DNA of 64,000 bases, taken from Cannabis sativa. Its lineage: Eukaryota > Streptophyta > Magnoliopsida > Rosales > Cannabaceae. Below are positions 53,358 to 64,000 of the stretch, piece after piece. Position 1 is the first letter of the stretch. Each line of letters begins with the position of its first letter. The stretch spans positions 30,677,323-30,741,322 of the forward strand of contig NC_083602.1 in NCBI RefSeq assembly GCF_029168945.1. Reading direction: 5' to 3'. The notes beneath the pieces were generated by a model, which saw nothing but the letters and a program-made list of their open reading frames with translations, did no database searches and was not told the DNA's origin. Made by a program: the position numbers and the translations under genes.

Positions 53358-53639
53358 TCTATATATATAAAGGAGAAGTATGAGGCGGTGACATGACACT
53401 ATTATATCACTCTAAATGCATCAATCATTTCTCTCCGTCATTCTCTCATTTTTTGAATATTTTATTAGAGCTTAAATTTATAAATTAATATTTTACTATT
53501 ATTTTAATAAATTTTTATAAAAAATCTAGTATAATTTATTTTATTTTTTTGAAAAAAACCTCTATATATAAACTACACTTACCGTACCATAGTATATCTA
53601 AATAATAATAATAATTTATAAACCAGGGTATACATATTC

Positions 53640-54209
53640 TTGAGTGTCGTAGTCGCAGAATAAAGTTTGTCATCCCTCTCATAACTGCAAATCGACAGTG
53701 AGGAAGATATCTTACAATTCGGTGAAGTACTTGCACTGCTTCCTCACGAACACCGGGATCAATACTTATGCCATGTTGAGGAATTATTTTTGCAATTTTA
53801 TCACTTCGGCCAACCTCTTCAATAAGATATGGTATGCATTTAAGCACAGACCAGAAGTGATATCCTTGAGATTTTTCTTTTGTAACAACATCTATAGCAG
53901 TCTTTGAAGAAGTTAGAAGTGCCTGACTATAGGATTTATGGCAAGACCACAAAATTTACTGGTAGCCTTCACCTTTGGAATATAGTGACCAATATCGTGA
54001 CCTTTAAATATTTCCAAGCCAACATATTGGGTTGAAGGTGACATGACAATTCCAAGCAAAGCACGAAGACCTATAACCTTCGCTTCACTAAGACTATCTT
54101 GCGTAAACAGTTCTAATATCATATGATTCATGGCAAAATTAAGATTGTGTTCTGCTATGGTCTCACAGAACTCCACAAGTTTATCATGTTGGACATCTTG
54201 GGTAAGCAT
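53640..54209 (-). pseudogene. Captured FURRY/MOR2-PAG1-like (cell morphogenesis) gene fragment
   Basis: Two overlapping minus-strand frames (54209-53913, then 53952 to about 53640) read QHDKLVEFCETIAEHNLNFA, SEAKVIGLRALLGIV, GLEIFKGHDIGHYIPKVKA, then SYSQALLTSSKTAIDVVTKE, SVLKCIPYLIEEVGRSDKI, DPGVREEAVQVLHRIVRYLP and MRGMTNFILRL. This matches the HEAT-repeat region of the large plant FURRY-type proteins that act in polar growth and cytoskeletal organisation. A deletion after PKVKA breaks the frame, and after FILRL the similarity ends. Only a small part of the gene is present, within Helitron-1. Confidence 0.75.
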
Positions 54210-54317
54210 CCCTTTTATTTATTTATTTATTTTGTTAAACTCCACAATTTACTAATTGTCCTTTTTTTTTGTTGCATATCTATTTTTTTTTTTTAAGATT
54301 TTAATCATTTTTTAATA

Positions 54318-54755
54318 GAGAAATTTTATATACACCCCAAAAATTTCTAAAGACACCCAAAAATTTCTAAAGACACTCCATTTTAGTAATTTTTATTTTA
54401 TATAAAATTTATTTCTTTAATTGTACTAAGTTTTTTTAATTTTTTTCTTCCAACTCATATTTTTAAAAAATATACCTATTAAATAAAAATAAATTGTATT
54501 TTAAATATTATGACAAAAAATTTAAAATAAAAAATTATATGAAAATTTCTTACAAAAAAAATAAAAATATATATACATGAGTTAGAAAAAATTATGAAAA
54601 TAAAATCAAAATAAGTATTGAAATTAACATAAAATAATGTGAGGAAAAAATTTTAAAAAAATATTTAGAGTAATTTTTAAAAATTATTTAAGTTTATATA
54701 TTTTTTTAATAATAGAGTGTATTTATCATTTTATGGGGTGCAAATAAAACTCTCC
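54318..54755. mobile_element. MITE-3 (9-bp target duplication)
   Basis: Ends GAGAAATTTTATATACACCCC and the imperfect inverse of GGAGAGTTTTATTTGCACCCC. Flanked by TTTTTAATA on both sides (54309-54317 and 54756-54764), a 9-bp duplication as in Mutator-type elements. It carries a tandem of CCCAAAAATTTCTAAAGACA (54339-54376). The AT-rich duplication makes the flank evidence weaker than for MITE-1 and MITE-2. Confidence 0.65.
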
Positions 54756-55385
54756 TTTTTAATATTAATTACTTTTCAAATTACTTTGATAATAAATCAC
54801 TTTAGGAATTTTAAATATAAAATTTTTTAATTTAATGATTTAAATCGATTTCAAAATTAAATTAAAAAATAAAAAAGTATATTAACATATAGAAAATAAA
54901 AAATTATTCGAGTTAACTAAATTTGATATATGTTAATTAAAAATCTTTACCATTTATAATTTGAATTCACTAAAAATTCTAAATAATTTTAACATACCTA
55001 ATATAAATTTCAATCTACAGTGATGATAACTATAAATGAGATACAGTGATACCACCAGCTTTAAATGTAATGGTAATTACAAGTGAATTACGGTAACAAT
55101 AATTGTTTTGAAATCATATGAAAGTATTCTATAAATTTATTTTATTATTTTTTTTTATAAATCTCTATTTAGTGTGAGAATTCAGTTCTAATATTCTTTT
55201 TTTACTATAACTTTTAAGAAATCTCTTTTTGTGCTTTTTTTGTTACATAAAAAATAGTATGATGATTTTATATATATATATTTATAAAGTCCTTTATAAA
55301 TTTATCTTTTTTTTAATATTTTATTTCTTATTATAACCTCTAAGAATACTGATAAATTAATATATTGTAAAAGAAATAATATATA

Positions 55386-55749
55386 GACTTATTAAGATTT
55401 TTGTCTTTGAACTTTGATATGTACCAAATCATTTGTCCCATGAACTTGAGATTGTTGGATTAAGGACTTCTATCTAATTTCATTCAATTTTGGTAATGTG
55501 TCGATTGTCCTTATACTAAATTGTGCCCCCCGAACTTTGATATCTACTAAATCATGCCTTTGAACTTTAACATGTAATAAATTGTGCCCCTAAATTTTTA
55601 TCTACGTCAGATTATTTTTGTATAAATTAAACAAAAGTCCTTAAATTCAATAATCTTAATAGTTCGAGGAGAATTTTTAACGACTTAAAAAGTCCAGGGG
55701 TCATGATTTAGTACATGTCAAATTTAGGGGGCAAAAATTTAAATTAGCC
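55386..55749. mobile_element. MITE-2, same family as MITE-1
   Basis: A 364-bp element with the same phrases as MITE-1 (GAACTTTGATATGTACYAAATC, AAAGTCCTTAAATT, AATTAGCC end) and a perfect 9-bp duplication TAATATATA (55377-55385 and 55750-55758). More diverged than MITE-1 at its left terminus. Inserted in Helitron-1. Confidence 0.85.
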
Positions 55750-55897
55750 TAATATATAATTCTTTATAAAATTTCAAAAGTAAGAAAAAAAAAATTAAAA
55801 AGATTATAATGAATTGATAATCAAAATAGTAACTGTATTTTCACTTATTGTTTATTATTGAATTTTCATTAATATTATCAGCAAAAAATTTAAATAG

Positions 55898-55926
55898 CCG
55901 CTCGCGAAGCGCGGCATGTTGCCTAG
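55898..55926 (+). terminator. Helitron-1 3' hairpin and CTAG end
   Basis: CCGCTCGCGAAGCGCGG folds with two mismatches in the upper stem. Nine bases later comes CTAG. In Helitrons this structure marks where rolling-circle transfer stops. Confidence 0.8.
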
Positions 55927-58850
55927 TCTATATATATAGGAGAAGTATGAGGCGGGTGACGTGGCGCTCTAATATTTCTCTAATTAGTCTTATTTGTTCT
56001 CTCCTTAACTTTCTTATTTTTTGAATTTTTTATTAGCTTCATAAATATTTATTTATCTATTTTCTTATATTTCTTTTCTATTTTTTTAATTATTAATTTA
56101 TACAAATAATATTGTAGAGATGACTGATGATGTGGCAAATTACAATGAAACCTAATTTTCTTTTTTTTTTCGTAATTTTCCTGATAATTATTCTTTTTAA
56201 AAACGTAAACCCCACAAATCACAAAACCTAATTTTTCCTAATTGAGATTTTTTTACTCGCTTCTCTTCTTTTAGTTTTCTTTCCTTCCTTTTTCCTGTGA
56301 TTCTCTATTCTCTTCGATCCAAGGCTTCAGGTAACGATCTCTTCCTCTCCCTTAATATCTCCCTTAATCTCTGAAAGTTTCACATTGACAATATAGTATG
56401 ACAATCTCTTTTTTGATTTTAGTTGTGTAGGCTTAGATTGAGTCTTAAATCTCATCTAATTTTTTATATAAAGTTGATTTCTTTTCTTTCTTAATTAGGT
56501 TTTATAAAAAGTAAACTGTATTTTGGGATGTCTTATGTTATTATCTTAATTTGAAGATTTTTTTAAAATTAATCTCTTACGTTATTTTCTCTCAAATTTA
56601 CTTATGTATATATGTTGATTTTAACAAGGTTGTTCACCAAAAATCTAATCTGAGTTTGTACAGGTTTTTTGTATTTTTGCAGAGTGTGTTAAAGATAAAT
56701 TATAGGTCGAGTAGGAAAAGACTGTGAAAAAGGCTTAGTTTTTGATTCAGTTATTTAATTTTTTTGGATTTAATCTCTAGAGTGGATTTTCAATTTACTC
56801 TCTAAAATGAGTTTTGGGTTTAATCTCTGAAAGTTTAACGATGAAAATATGACTATCTCTAATGATTTGATTTTAGTTGTGTTGGTTTGGATTGAGTCTT
56901 AAATCTCACGACTTGAATCTCTGAAATTAGTTTTGGCTTAATCTTTAAAATGGTATTTTGGTCTTTTGAAAATGCAGCTTTGGTTACTATTTTTTATTTT
57001 TGGTATTCTTCTTCTTCTACTGTTACCAATTTGTAAAATTTTGATTTTAATTTTATATTTTTCAGATCTGTAGAATAGCATGGGTTCTCGACCCAATAAT
57101 GACACTTTCTAATTGGAAAGGATGATCGAAGAGGGTAAAATATTTTAGCAATTGGAACTAATGGGAAAATTCTACTGTTTCTATTTCAAAAGTAGTGTGA
57201 GTGTTCTTTGTATTATTATTATGAGAAGATAGAAAGCTTACTATAACCATGTGTAGTTATTAGAGATGATGATGTTCTGCTATTGAAAAATGATTTTCAT
57301 ATGAGAATGTTGTTTTGTTTAGTGTTGTCATTAATCTTAATTAAGTTTAATTTTTTTTTTTTGTGTCTTTTGCCTTAATTTGAACTTAACAATTTTTGAT
57401 TGTTTGGTTGGTGAAAAAGTGATTCTTGACGCTGTGAGTGTATGTCTTTATATTGATGCAGAGATTATTTTGTAAAGAAAGTACTCTTTTATAAGTTTAT
57501 GTATATGTATCATTACTGTACATGTTAAATAATGAAGTTCATTGGCATATTAATTTTTCTTTCAGATGATTTTGTTTCATAAATTTATAAATTTTGTTTA
57601 GATCAAGTCAAACTAAAAAATGACAAAAAGCTTCACATAATGATTATTTGTTTAAAAAGTAGATATATTTCTAAAATCATCTTTCTTGGATCATTGAACT
57701 AAATTGTCATACAACACTGACAATATATATAAATAATTAAACAATTATAATTTTTGTTTTCTCTTTAAGTTAAAATTTTGAGTTTCTATTGTATATTTGT
57801 GAGATTTTTTAAAAAATATGGATTTTTGATGAATTATTTTCTTTTGTAGTATTATTTGTTTGTGTGACAAATTAAATTATAATAGATTTTCATAATTGGT
57901 AATAATGTTTTTTCAGAAATTAGACATTGCTATAATCAAGGCCACAAATCATGAAAAATACCCTACAATAGAAAATCACATTAAAGGTAAATCTCTCACT
58001 TTTTTTTTCTAGCCATTAAGTTTTGTTTATTGATAGATATCTTATTCTATATTTTATTATTTGTCTATTGTTATGGTTGGATTTGAGTGAACTCTTCAAT
58101 CTTGGTTATATTTTATTAAATAATAAGACAAAAAATTGAATTACACCACTAATTTTATTCTCTTTTACTAGGAGAAAACATGAAAAGGAGCAGTTGACTT
58201 CCACATAAAACATGGAAAAGAGATTGAAGGATGAAGTGGTACAGGTTGGCTTAAGTAGCAAGATAAGAGGGCAAAGAAAAAGGAAAAGGGAATGTCTAAG
58301 TAGAGTTTCTTAGAGTGCGTAGAATGTCATTGATGTATATTTGGCTATAACACAGTTGTAAAATCTACTGGAAAGGAGAGAAATTAGTTTTTGATAATTG
58401 ATATGATTTTTTTTACTGAAGGTAGCTCAAAACTCTTTTGTAGGTGAAAAAGATAAATTTTAAACTCTTTTGCTCAGAACTTTCTTTTTTATTTTGAAAA
58501 TATGTGTTTAGTGATGAAATGTTATTAATTTATCAACTGCAGAATGTAAAATTTTGTAACTGTGTATTAAAATTTGATGTGAATTTTAGTTTGTTATTTT
58601 TTAAATTTTATTCTGAATTGTATAATATTTTACAATTTAGTATGTGTTTTTTTTTATATAAGAATTTGTTATTGAGGGAGAGGAGGGAGGATGTCAGAAG
58701 GTGGTATAGAGAAGAGTTTTAGAAAAATATTTGAAGCAATTTAGTAGACATGCCCACTACACTTTTATTGGCAAAAGTAAAAAGTGATTACAATGTATTA
58801 ATATTTTTTTCTTTGTTAGTGCTATGTAATAGTGTTACAAACTAAATTAT
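55927..58850 (+). mobile_element. Helitron-2, 5' part (3' end not seen)
   Basis: Starts TCTATATATATAGGAGAAGT directly after the CTAG of Helitron-1 and shares its first 100 bp in diverged form (ATGAGGCGGGTGACGTGGCGC). Inside are gene-like scraps: a pyrimidine-rich leader-like block ending ...CTTCAG|GTAACG (56335), an ATG-bearing exon-like block (57080-57133), an ANTH exon (57917-57986) and a basic block after ACTAG (58172-58310). No CTRR hairpin end is visible before the LINE at 58851. The 3' end may lie beyond later insertions. Confidence 0.65.
57917..57986 (+). pseudogene. Captured ANTH-domain (AP180/CALM clathrin assembly) exon
   Basis: The 70-bp exon has clean borders (TTTTTTCAG and G|GTAAATC) and encodes KLDIAIIKATNHEKYPTIEN then HIK. 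It matches the lipid-binding N-terminal helix region of plant clathrin assembly proteins, including the KATNH motif. The family's first exon and later exons are not nearby. With such intact splice sites it could still be included in chimeric transcripts. Confidence 0.65.
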
Positions 58851-59531
58851 CACACCCTTACTAAATGTGTCAGGTACCTTAAAAAGTGTGATGATCATCC
58901 GATTCCCCCTCCTCTGCATTATAAAATCTCGTTGAAAGCCCCTCCTAAAACCAACTTCAAAAGGAATCCTTTTGACCTTTCCAACTCTTTCCCTCTTGAT
59001 GAACTTACTCATCCTAACTCTAATGTGGACCAATCCCTTGCTGCTGCTGTGAATCAGTTTCTTTCCACGGAAGATCATGGGGCTGGGTCTTCTGTTTCAG
59101 CCCCTCCTGGCAGTGTGACTGATGATAGACCTTTGGGAATGGAACAGGTCATCATTTCTTCTGATACTCAGTTAAATACATCTACTCTGAATCCTGAAGT
59201 TCACACTCACTATGGTGAAAGCCCCAACGGGGTCCTTTGTGATATGCCTACTATGAATGCTCATCCAGCTACTGTTACTGTCCATGACAATAGCAGTCAT
59301 GAGGAAGCCTTTGATAATAGTCTGTCTAGACTTACTGAGAAAGCTAAAGGTAAAGCCGTAGCTGGTGTTAAAAGGGCTACTTTTCTTCCTCAAACTGTTG
59401 TGGTTGGGGATTCTTTGCGAAACATTCTCAAACGTGCTCGGGCCGGTCCTACTATCGCTGAAGTCTCATCTGCTATCAATGCTTCTTTGGAACAGGCGGG
59501 TGTTGCGGAGCAACCCCGCCCAGAAAAATGA
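58851..59531 (+). pseudogene. LINE ORF1, C-terminal part
   Basis: Open frame from HTLTKCVRYLKKCDDHPIP to a TGA at 59529-59531. The Y-K-I-S-L-K-A-P phrase is like the segment after the zinc knuckle in plant LINE ORF1 proteins. The rest is a low-complexity serine/threonine tail. The N-terminal RNA-binding part is missing through truncation. The last codons overlap the ORF2 start in an ATGA quartet. Confidence 0.65.
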
Positions 59532-60626
59532 TTCTCATGTGCTGGAATGCTTGTGGTTTGGGGAGTCCCCGAGCATTCTGTAACCTCTCCCTTTTTGTAA
59601 AAAAGACTTTGCCTAATTTTCTTTTTGTTATGGAGTCTAAATGTCTTGCTGGCTGTGGGGACAACTTTTGTTATAGATTACCTTTTGACCATGTTTTTGA
59701 GGTCCCTAGGAAAGGTTTAAGGGGGGGTCTTTTGTTATTTTGGAATTCTGATGTTAAGGTTAATATTTTGAATTACTCTCCCAATCATATTGACTACATT
59801 GTAACTATTAATGATAATATATCCACTCATGTTTCTTGCTTTTATGGTTCTCCTTATGTGCATGATAAAATTCACACCTGGATTCTTTTACATCATCTTT
59901 ATGATAATGCTCCTACTCTTCCTTGGCTCATCTTTGGTGATTTTAATGATTACTTGTCCATTGGTGATAGATCTTGTTCTAATAATGTCCCTACGTATGC
60001 TATGATCAATTTTAGAAATTTTCTTAAGAAATTTTCCCTATCTCCTCTCCAACCTGTTGGTAACCCTTACACTTGGAAACATGGCCATCTTCATGAGAGA
60101 TTGGATTGGGGAATTGTCAATTCTAGTTGGCAAACTCTCTTTCCTAGGGCTGTCCTTTACCATCTTTGATTCTATGGTTCGGAACATAGAGTTCTTAAGA
60201 TTGTTCTTAATGATGAAAGTTTGCACACTTTTAGGGACAAGAGATTTTTGTTTGAATTTTTTTGGCTCACTGAGCCTTCTTTTTTTTTTTATATGGTTAA
60301 GGATAATTGAAACAAGCTTTCTTTTCAATCTGATACCACTCCCCTCGGGTCTTTTCTTTCTAAGCAGCAATCTTGTATTGCTGCCATCAAAGATTGGAAT
60401 GCCTCTTTTAAAAGCTTATCCTCTCGCATTCATACTCTTGAGAACTCTATCAATGCTCTTCACTCCAATTTTCTTATCTCTAGTGAGGATATCAAGCTGG
60501 CTTCCACGCTCCAATCCAATCTTGATTTTCTTCTCTATAACCATGACGTCTTTTGGAAACAGCGGTCTAAAATTCATTGGCTCAATGCGGATGATAAGAA
60601 TACAAAATATTTTCATAGTAAGGCCA
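59528..60626 (+). pseudogene. LINE ORF2, endonuclease part, two stops, cut by LTR
   Basis: Starts MILMCWNACGLGSPRAF and follows the apurinic-type endonuclease plan: FVMESK (catalytic Glu), CFYGSP, WLIFGDFND (Asp/Asn), GNPYTWKHG, LDWGIVNSSW. TGA at 60167-60169 precedes YGSEHRVL, where the usual SDH reads SEH. A second TGA at 60308-60310 replaces a Trp. The same frame goes on to FWKQRSKIHWLNADDKNTKY, the conserved lead into reverse transcriptase, then stops at the LTR at 60627. The enzyme would nick target DNA for target-primed reverse transcription. Confidence 0.88.
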
Positions 60627-63261
60627 TGTTGGGTTTTGTGCCCTAAATAAAACCCATTTCAATATAATCAGATTTACTTATTAATAAAGATCAGAAATAA
60701 TATTTTATGTTGCATGGCTTACATGATTTATTTCATGATTATATATACATATAATGTATGAATTCTATTTAAGTCCAGAACATATGAATTTGTTAATGAT
60801 TCTAGTGTTGTCAGCACAGTGGAATATAATCTTAATTATATGTTCGAAAGTTTATTCCCTGATTTGTCAGTTCACTCGATTTATACTGACATGATAATCA
60901 GCGATAGGTATTCTTACACCTTGGATAAGTGTTATTGTTGGGTTTTGTGCCCTAAATAAAACCTGTTACAATCTGATTAGTTATCAATCTAAGAAATTTG
61001 AAGTGATTTATGTTTGCATGAATTTTTTATGCTTATGGTTTAATATTTTTAATATATGCACAAAATCAGTTAAGTCCAGAACATATACTTATTCACAATT
61101 ACAGTATTGTCAATACAGTGGAATGTAATTGTGATTATATGATTCAAAAGACTAAGTCCCTGTTTCATCAGTGTTTTGGATTTACACAGATGTGATAATC
61201 AGCGATGATGTGTACTTACACTTGGAGTAAGTGTTATGTTCTTTCCAGGACATTGGTAAAGTATACTAGTTTCGAATGTATGAAGTATACATTAGACTGG
61301 ACCGATATTGAACTTAGTCAAGATATTATAAACTTACCGTTGTATCTTTCTAAGTCAATATCACTAGTTGATCTTAGATTAAAAGAATATAAATCCTGAT
61401 ATGCTTAGGCTCAACTCAGGAGTGCTATTCATGTTCTTTGATTTATTAGTTAAGCCTATTTTTGGGTCAGGGTGATACGTATATTTTGGGAACATGATAG
61501 TATGATTTGAGTGGGAGCGCTGAACATAAATATGGAATCTATAGCTTCTACTGGTGTATAGAAGTCAAGTGATGATTCCCTTCGAGCTTAGCTAAATAGA
61601 AGTAAATGGATGAGCTCTTGTTTCAGTGACTATTTCTTAGATCACTAAAACATCATTTACAGGTAGCTAAGTGTTTTAAGGGGCCAAATACATTGAGGGG
61701 TGAAAACAGTAAATTTATCTCATCTCGATGTAAATCATCTATATAGAGGATCTTTGATCAAAATAAGATTATATCGTGGAACATATAGAATGCTCTATAT
61801 AAGTCTGAGAGTGCAATTCCAAGTTCTAAGAGTGGATTCAACAAGGAATTAATAAGTTAGGAATTTACTTAGTAAATTCGGTTCGCTTATTGGAAGCTCA
61901 GCATTATAGATCCATGGTCCCCATTCAAGTTGAGACCATACTGCTTGTAAGACTCAATAATTGATTTATGATTAATCAATTATAAATTCTAAAGTTAGAC
62001 TATGTCTAATTTGTGAATTTACACTAAGTAGGGGTGTAATTGTAAAGAAAAGAGATTCTAGGTTTATTTATTAATTAAGAGACTCTATATGTCTAATTAA
62101 TAATTATATTAAATGACAATATTATTTAATAATCTATTTAAGTTATTAAATAATTAGTTTTGGCATTTAAATGGTTAGAATTGGAAAATTGGCGTTTTTG
62201 AGAAAATAGAAATAAAAATTGTGAAAACTGCAAAATCCAAGTGAGGCCCATTAACACCTATGGCCGGCCACTTGATTGAGTTTTTCCAATTAATATTTTC
62301 ATTATTTTAATGCCAAATAATTACTAACCTAAACCTAGTAGTTGCCTATAAATAGAAAGTGATGGCTCAGTCAAAATAACAAGTTTTTTAAGAGTTTGTC
62401 AGTAATTCAAAAGATTGCCTTTTAGAAAACTGAGCCTTCCACTTTCTCTCTATAGCCCACCCTACCTCTCTCTCTTTTCTTCTTCATATTTTCAAAACCT
62501 CTTAGTGATAGAGTAGTGCCCACACACAACGAGTGGTACCTCAATCATAGATTGGAAGATTGTGAAGGATCATTCAAAGGGAAGGACATTCGGGCTCAGA
62601 TCTTGATAATACTCTGCGACAGAAAGGATACAAGGGTTAGAGATCTGAGTGGAAGGAGACATATTATTGCGCTGCAACCAATGTAAGGTTTTCTTAACTT
62701 TATATGTGTTTTATTATCGTTTTAGAAAGTTCATATTTAGGATGTTAAATAACATACTTGTGAGTAGATCTAAGATCCTGGTAAAATAAATTCCAACAGT
62801 TATGTCCTTTCCAGGGCATTGGCAAAGTTTACCAGTATCGGATGTATGGAGTATACATCGGAAGGGACCGATATTGAACTTTGATTAGATATATTAAAAT
62901 TTACTGTAATATCTATTCAATTCAATATCACCTGTTGATCCTAGATCAAATGATCTTAATCCTGATATGGTTAGGTTCGATCTCAAGAGTATTATACATG
63001 TTCTTTGATTTGTTAGTTAAGCCTACTTTTGGGTCAGGGTGATACGTACATTTTGGGAACATGATAGTATAATTGAGTGGGAGCGCTAACATAAATATGG
63101 AGTCTATAACTTCTATAGGAATTTAGAAGTGAAACGATGATATCCTTCGAGCTTGGCTAAACAGAGATAAATGGTGGAGATCTTATTTCACTTCGCTGAA
63201 ATATCATTTATACGGAGCTAAGTGTTTTAAGGATAAAATACATTGAAGGTGTAACGGTAAT
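60627..63261 (+). mobile_element. Copia LTR (Copia-B relative), interrupted and truncated
   Basis: Begins TGTTGGGTTTTGTGCCC inside LINE ORF2. It is split by a solo LTR (60936-62798), resumes at 62804 with GTCCTTTCCAGGGCATTGG, and parallels the Copia-B 5' LTR up to ACGGTAATT (63261), where another sequence begins. No internal region is visible before the window ends. Confidence 0.85.
60936..62798 (+). mobile_element. Solo LTR nested in a related LTR
   Basis: An 1863-bp LTR starting TGTTGGGTTTTGTGCCC and ending AATTCCAACA, with a perfect 5-bp duplication GTTAT (60931-60935 and 62799-62803). It resembles the reverse solo LTR at 50514-52434 more than Copia-B. No internal domain. Confidence 0.95.
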
Positions 63262-64000
63262 TGTTAGGTTATATTTAGCCTATGTTTCGGGTCTGAAAAG
63301 TAAGCATTTTCTCATCTATTGGTGTCTTTTGGAGCGGTTTTACGCTTGATTTTCATTGTTTAAGGTTCCCTGGGTGTCAAAGTTCAAATTCAGTCAATTG
63401 GTGAAAACACGGGACAAACTGGCGAAAAATCGAAAAAATCTGCTCTTTGGGTGTCAGTAGTCGCGACCATGGATCGTGCTAGTCGCGACCCTTTTCTATG
63501 GTTGCGACCACGGTCGCGACTTGGAGATTTGGCAGAATCTATGTTTTTTCGAGATTTTCCTGTAGTCGCGATTAGCCTTTAAGTTGGTCGCGACCAGGTA
63601 CGAAAAACGTAGTTTTTGACCTAATTTAGATTTTTTCCCAATTGGAGACACACCTTTCATTCCTATATAAGGAACACAATTCAGAAGGTCAAAGGAAGCG
63701 AAAATAGACCTGAAAAGTGGATGAAAGTGGAGAGGAAGCTATCTTGAAGACCCGGAGCGATATCACCTTCTAGTTTCTTTCTTTTACCCTTATTCTTTCT
63801 TTGATGTTTAGTTTTGTTTCAGATTTAATCATGGATGTTATTATTGTTTTTATGAGCTAAATTTCCCATTAAGGGAGGATGATGAATGTTGTTTAAGTTT
63901 ATGTCTAGTTAATAAATAATTGTCATTCCTCCATCTTGATTGTGAATACTATCTATATTTGTGTTTAATTCCATGTGCAAGATTGATCACCTTTTACATG
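63262..64000 (+). mobile_element. Probable 5' LTR of another retrotransposon, running off the window
   Basis: Starts TGTTAGGTTATATTTAGCC at the break of the previous LTR. It has a TATA-like CTATATAAGG (63663) and no coding frame. It carries five TCGCGA palindromes and one TTGCGA within 63461-63593. A TG start and promoter-like content suggest an LTR, but its end and partner lie outside the window. Confidence 0.5.

Larger units (their letters stand above)
53358..55926 (+). mobile_element. Helitron-1 (non-autonomous, gene-capturing)
   Basis: The 5' end is TCTATATATATAAAGGAGAA, preceded by A. The 3' end is a GC-rich hairpin (55898-55914, CCGCTCGCGAAGCGCGG), then CTAG (55923-55926), followed by T. 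TC start, hairpin plus CTRR end and A/T flanks without target duplication are the Helitron hallmarks. No Rep/helicase is present. It carries a FURRY-like gene fragment on its minus strand and two MITEs. The next Helitron starts on the very next base. Confidence 0.85.
58851..60626 (+). mobile_element. L1-type LINE, 5'-truncated and interrupted
   Basis: Carries the end of ORF1 and the start of ORF2 (endonuclease and the stretch before reverse transcriptase). It is then cut at 60627 by a copia LTR. Reverse transcriptase and poly(A) tail are not in the window; they should lie beyond the later insertions. The abrupt start within ORF1 is typical of truncated LINE insertion. Confidence 0.85.

Overview
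This window is eukaryotic nuclear DNA from a flowering plant, and it is almost entirely nested transposable elements. The evidence is AT-rich intergenic sequence, Ty1/copia and Ty3/gypsy chromovirus (Tekay-type) elements primed by initiator tRNA-Met, a CACTA/EnSpm element with plant-type genes, Helitrons, MITEs with 9-bp target duplications, and a plant L1-type LINE. A rosid eudicot (for example Cannabaceae) would fit, but the species cannot be proved from the sequence. I found no intact host gene, no tRNA or rRNA gene and no CRISPR array. || Layout. (1) 1-27618: a likely reverse-oriented copia LTR is split by Copia-A (1671-27192, target duplication GATAA). Copia-A is split by a CACTA element (6753-25230, duplication ACT), and the CACTA is split by a Tekay-type gypsy element, Tekay-1 (14206-24908, duplication ATATG). 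(2) 27619-40700: a decayed Tekay-like LTR end, then a stretch with unrelated exon scraps (eIF5A, a TPX2-like exon, an SGNH-hydrolase-like pseudogene), interrupted by a second Tekay-type element, Tekay-2 (29755-39292). (3) 40707-53228: a Mutator-like MITE split by Copia-B (40751-52870, duplication CTAAA), whose 3' LTR holds a reverse-oriented solo LTR of a related family (50514-52434, duplication GTGAA). (4) 53358-58850: two Helitrons head to tail. The first carries a FURRY-like gene fragment and two MITEs; the second carries a clathrin-adaptor (ANTH) exon. (5) 58851-64000: a 5'-truncated LINE broken by a copia LTR, itself broken by a solo LTR (60936-62798, duplication GTTAT) and by a further element starting near 63262 that leaves the window. 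|| Every autonomous element is disabled by stops, frameshifts or deletions. The best candidates for something undescribed are in the long leaders of the two Tekay elements. Each has an array of short hairpins with mostly constant 7-nt loops (GAGNAYA in Tekay-1, AGTATGA in Tekay-2) and varying but still pairing stems. Each array lies between a predicted 67-nt leader exon and a conserved AG|GTAA box that reads as both a 3' and a 5' splice site. Other notable points are a young copia with nearly identical LTRs but long-dead genes, same-family LTR-into-LTR nesting seen twice, and Helitron and non-Helitron exon capture.
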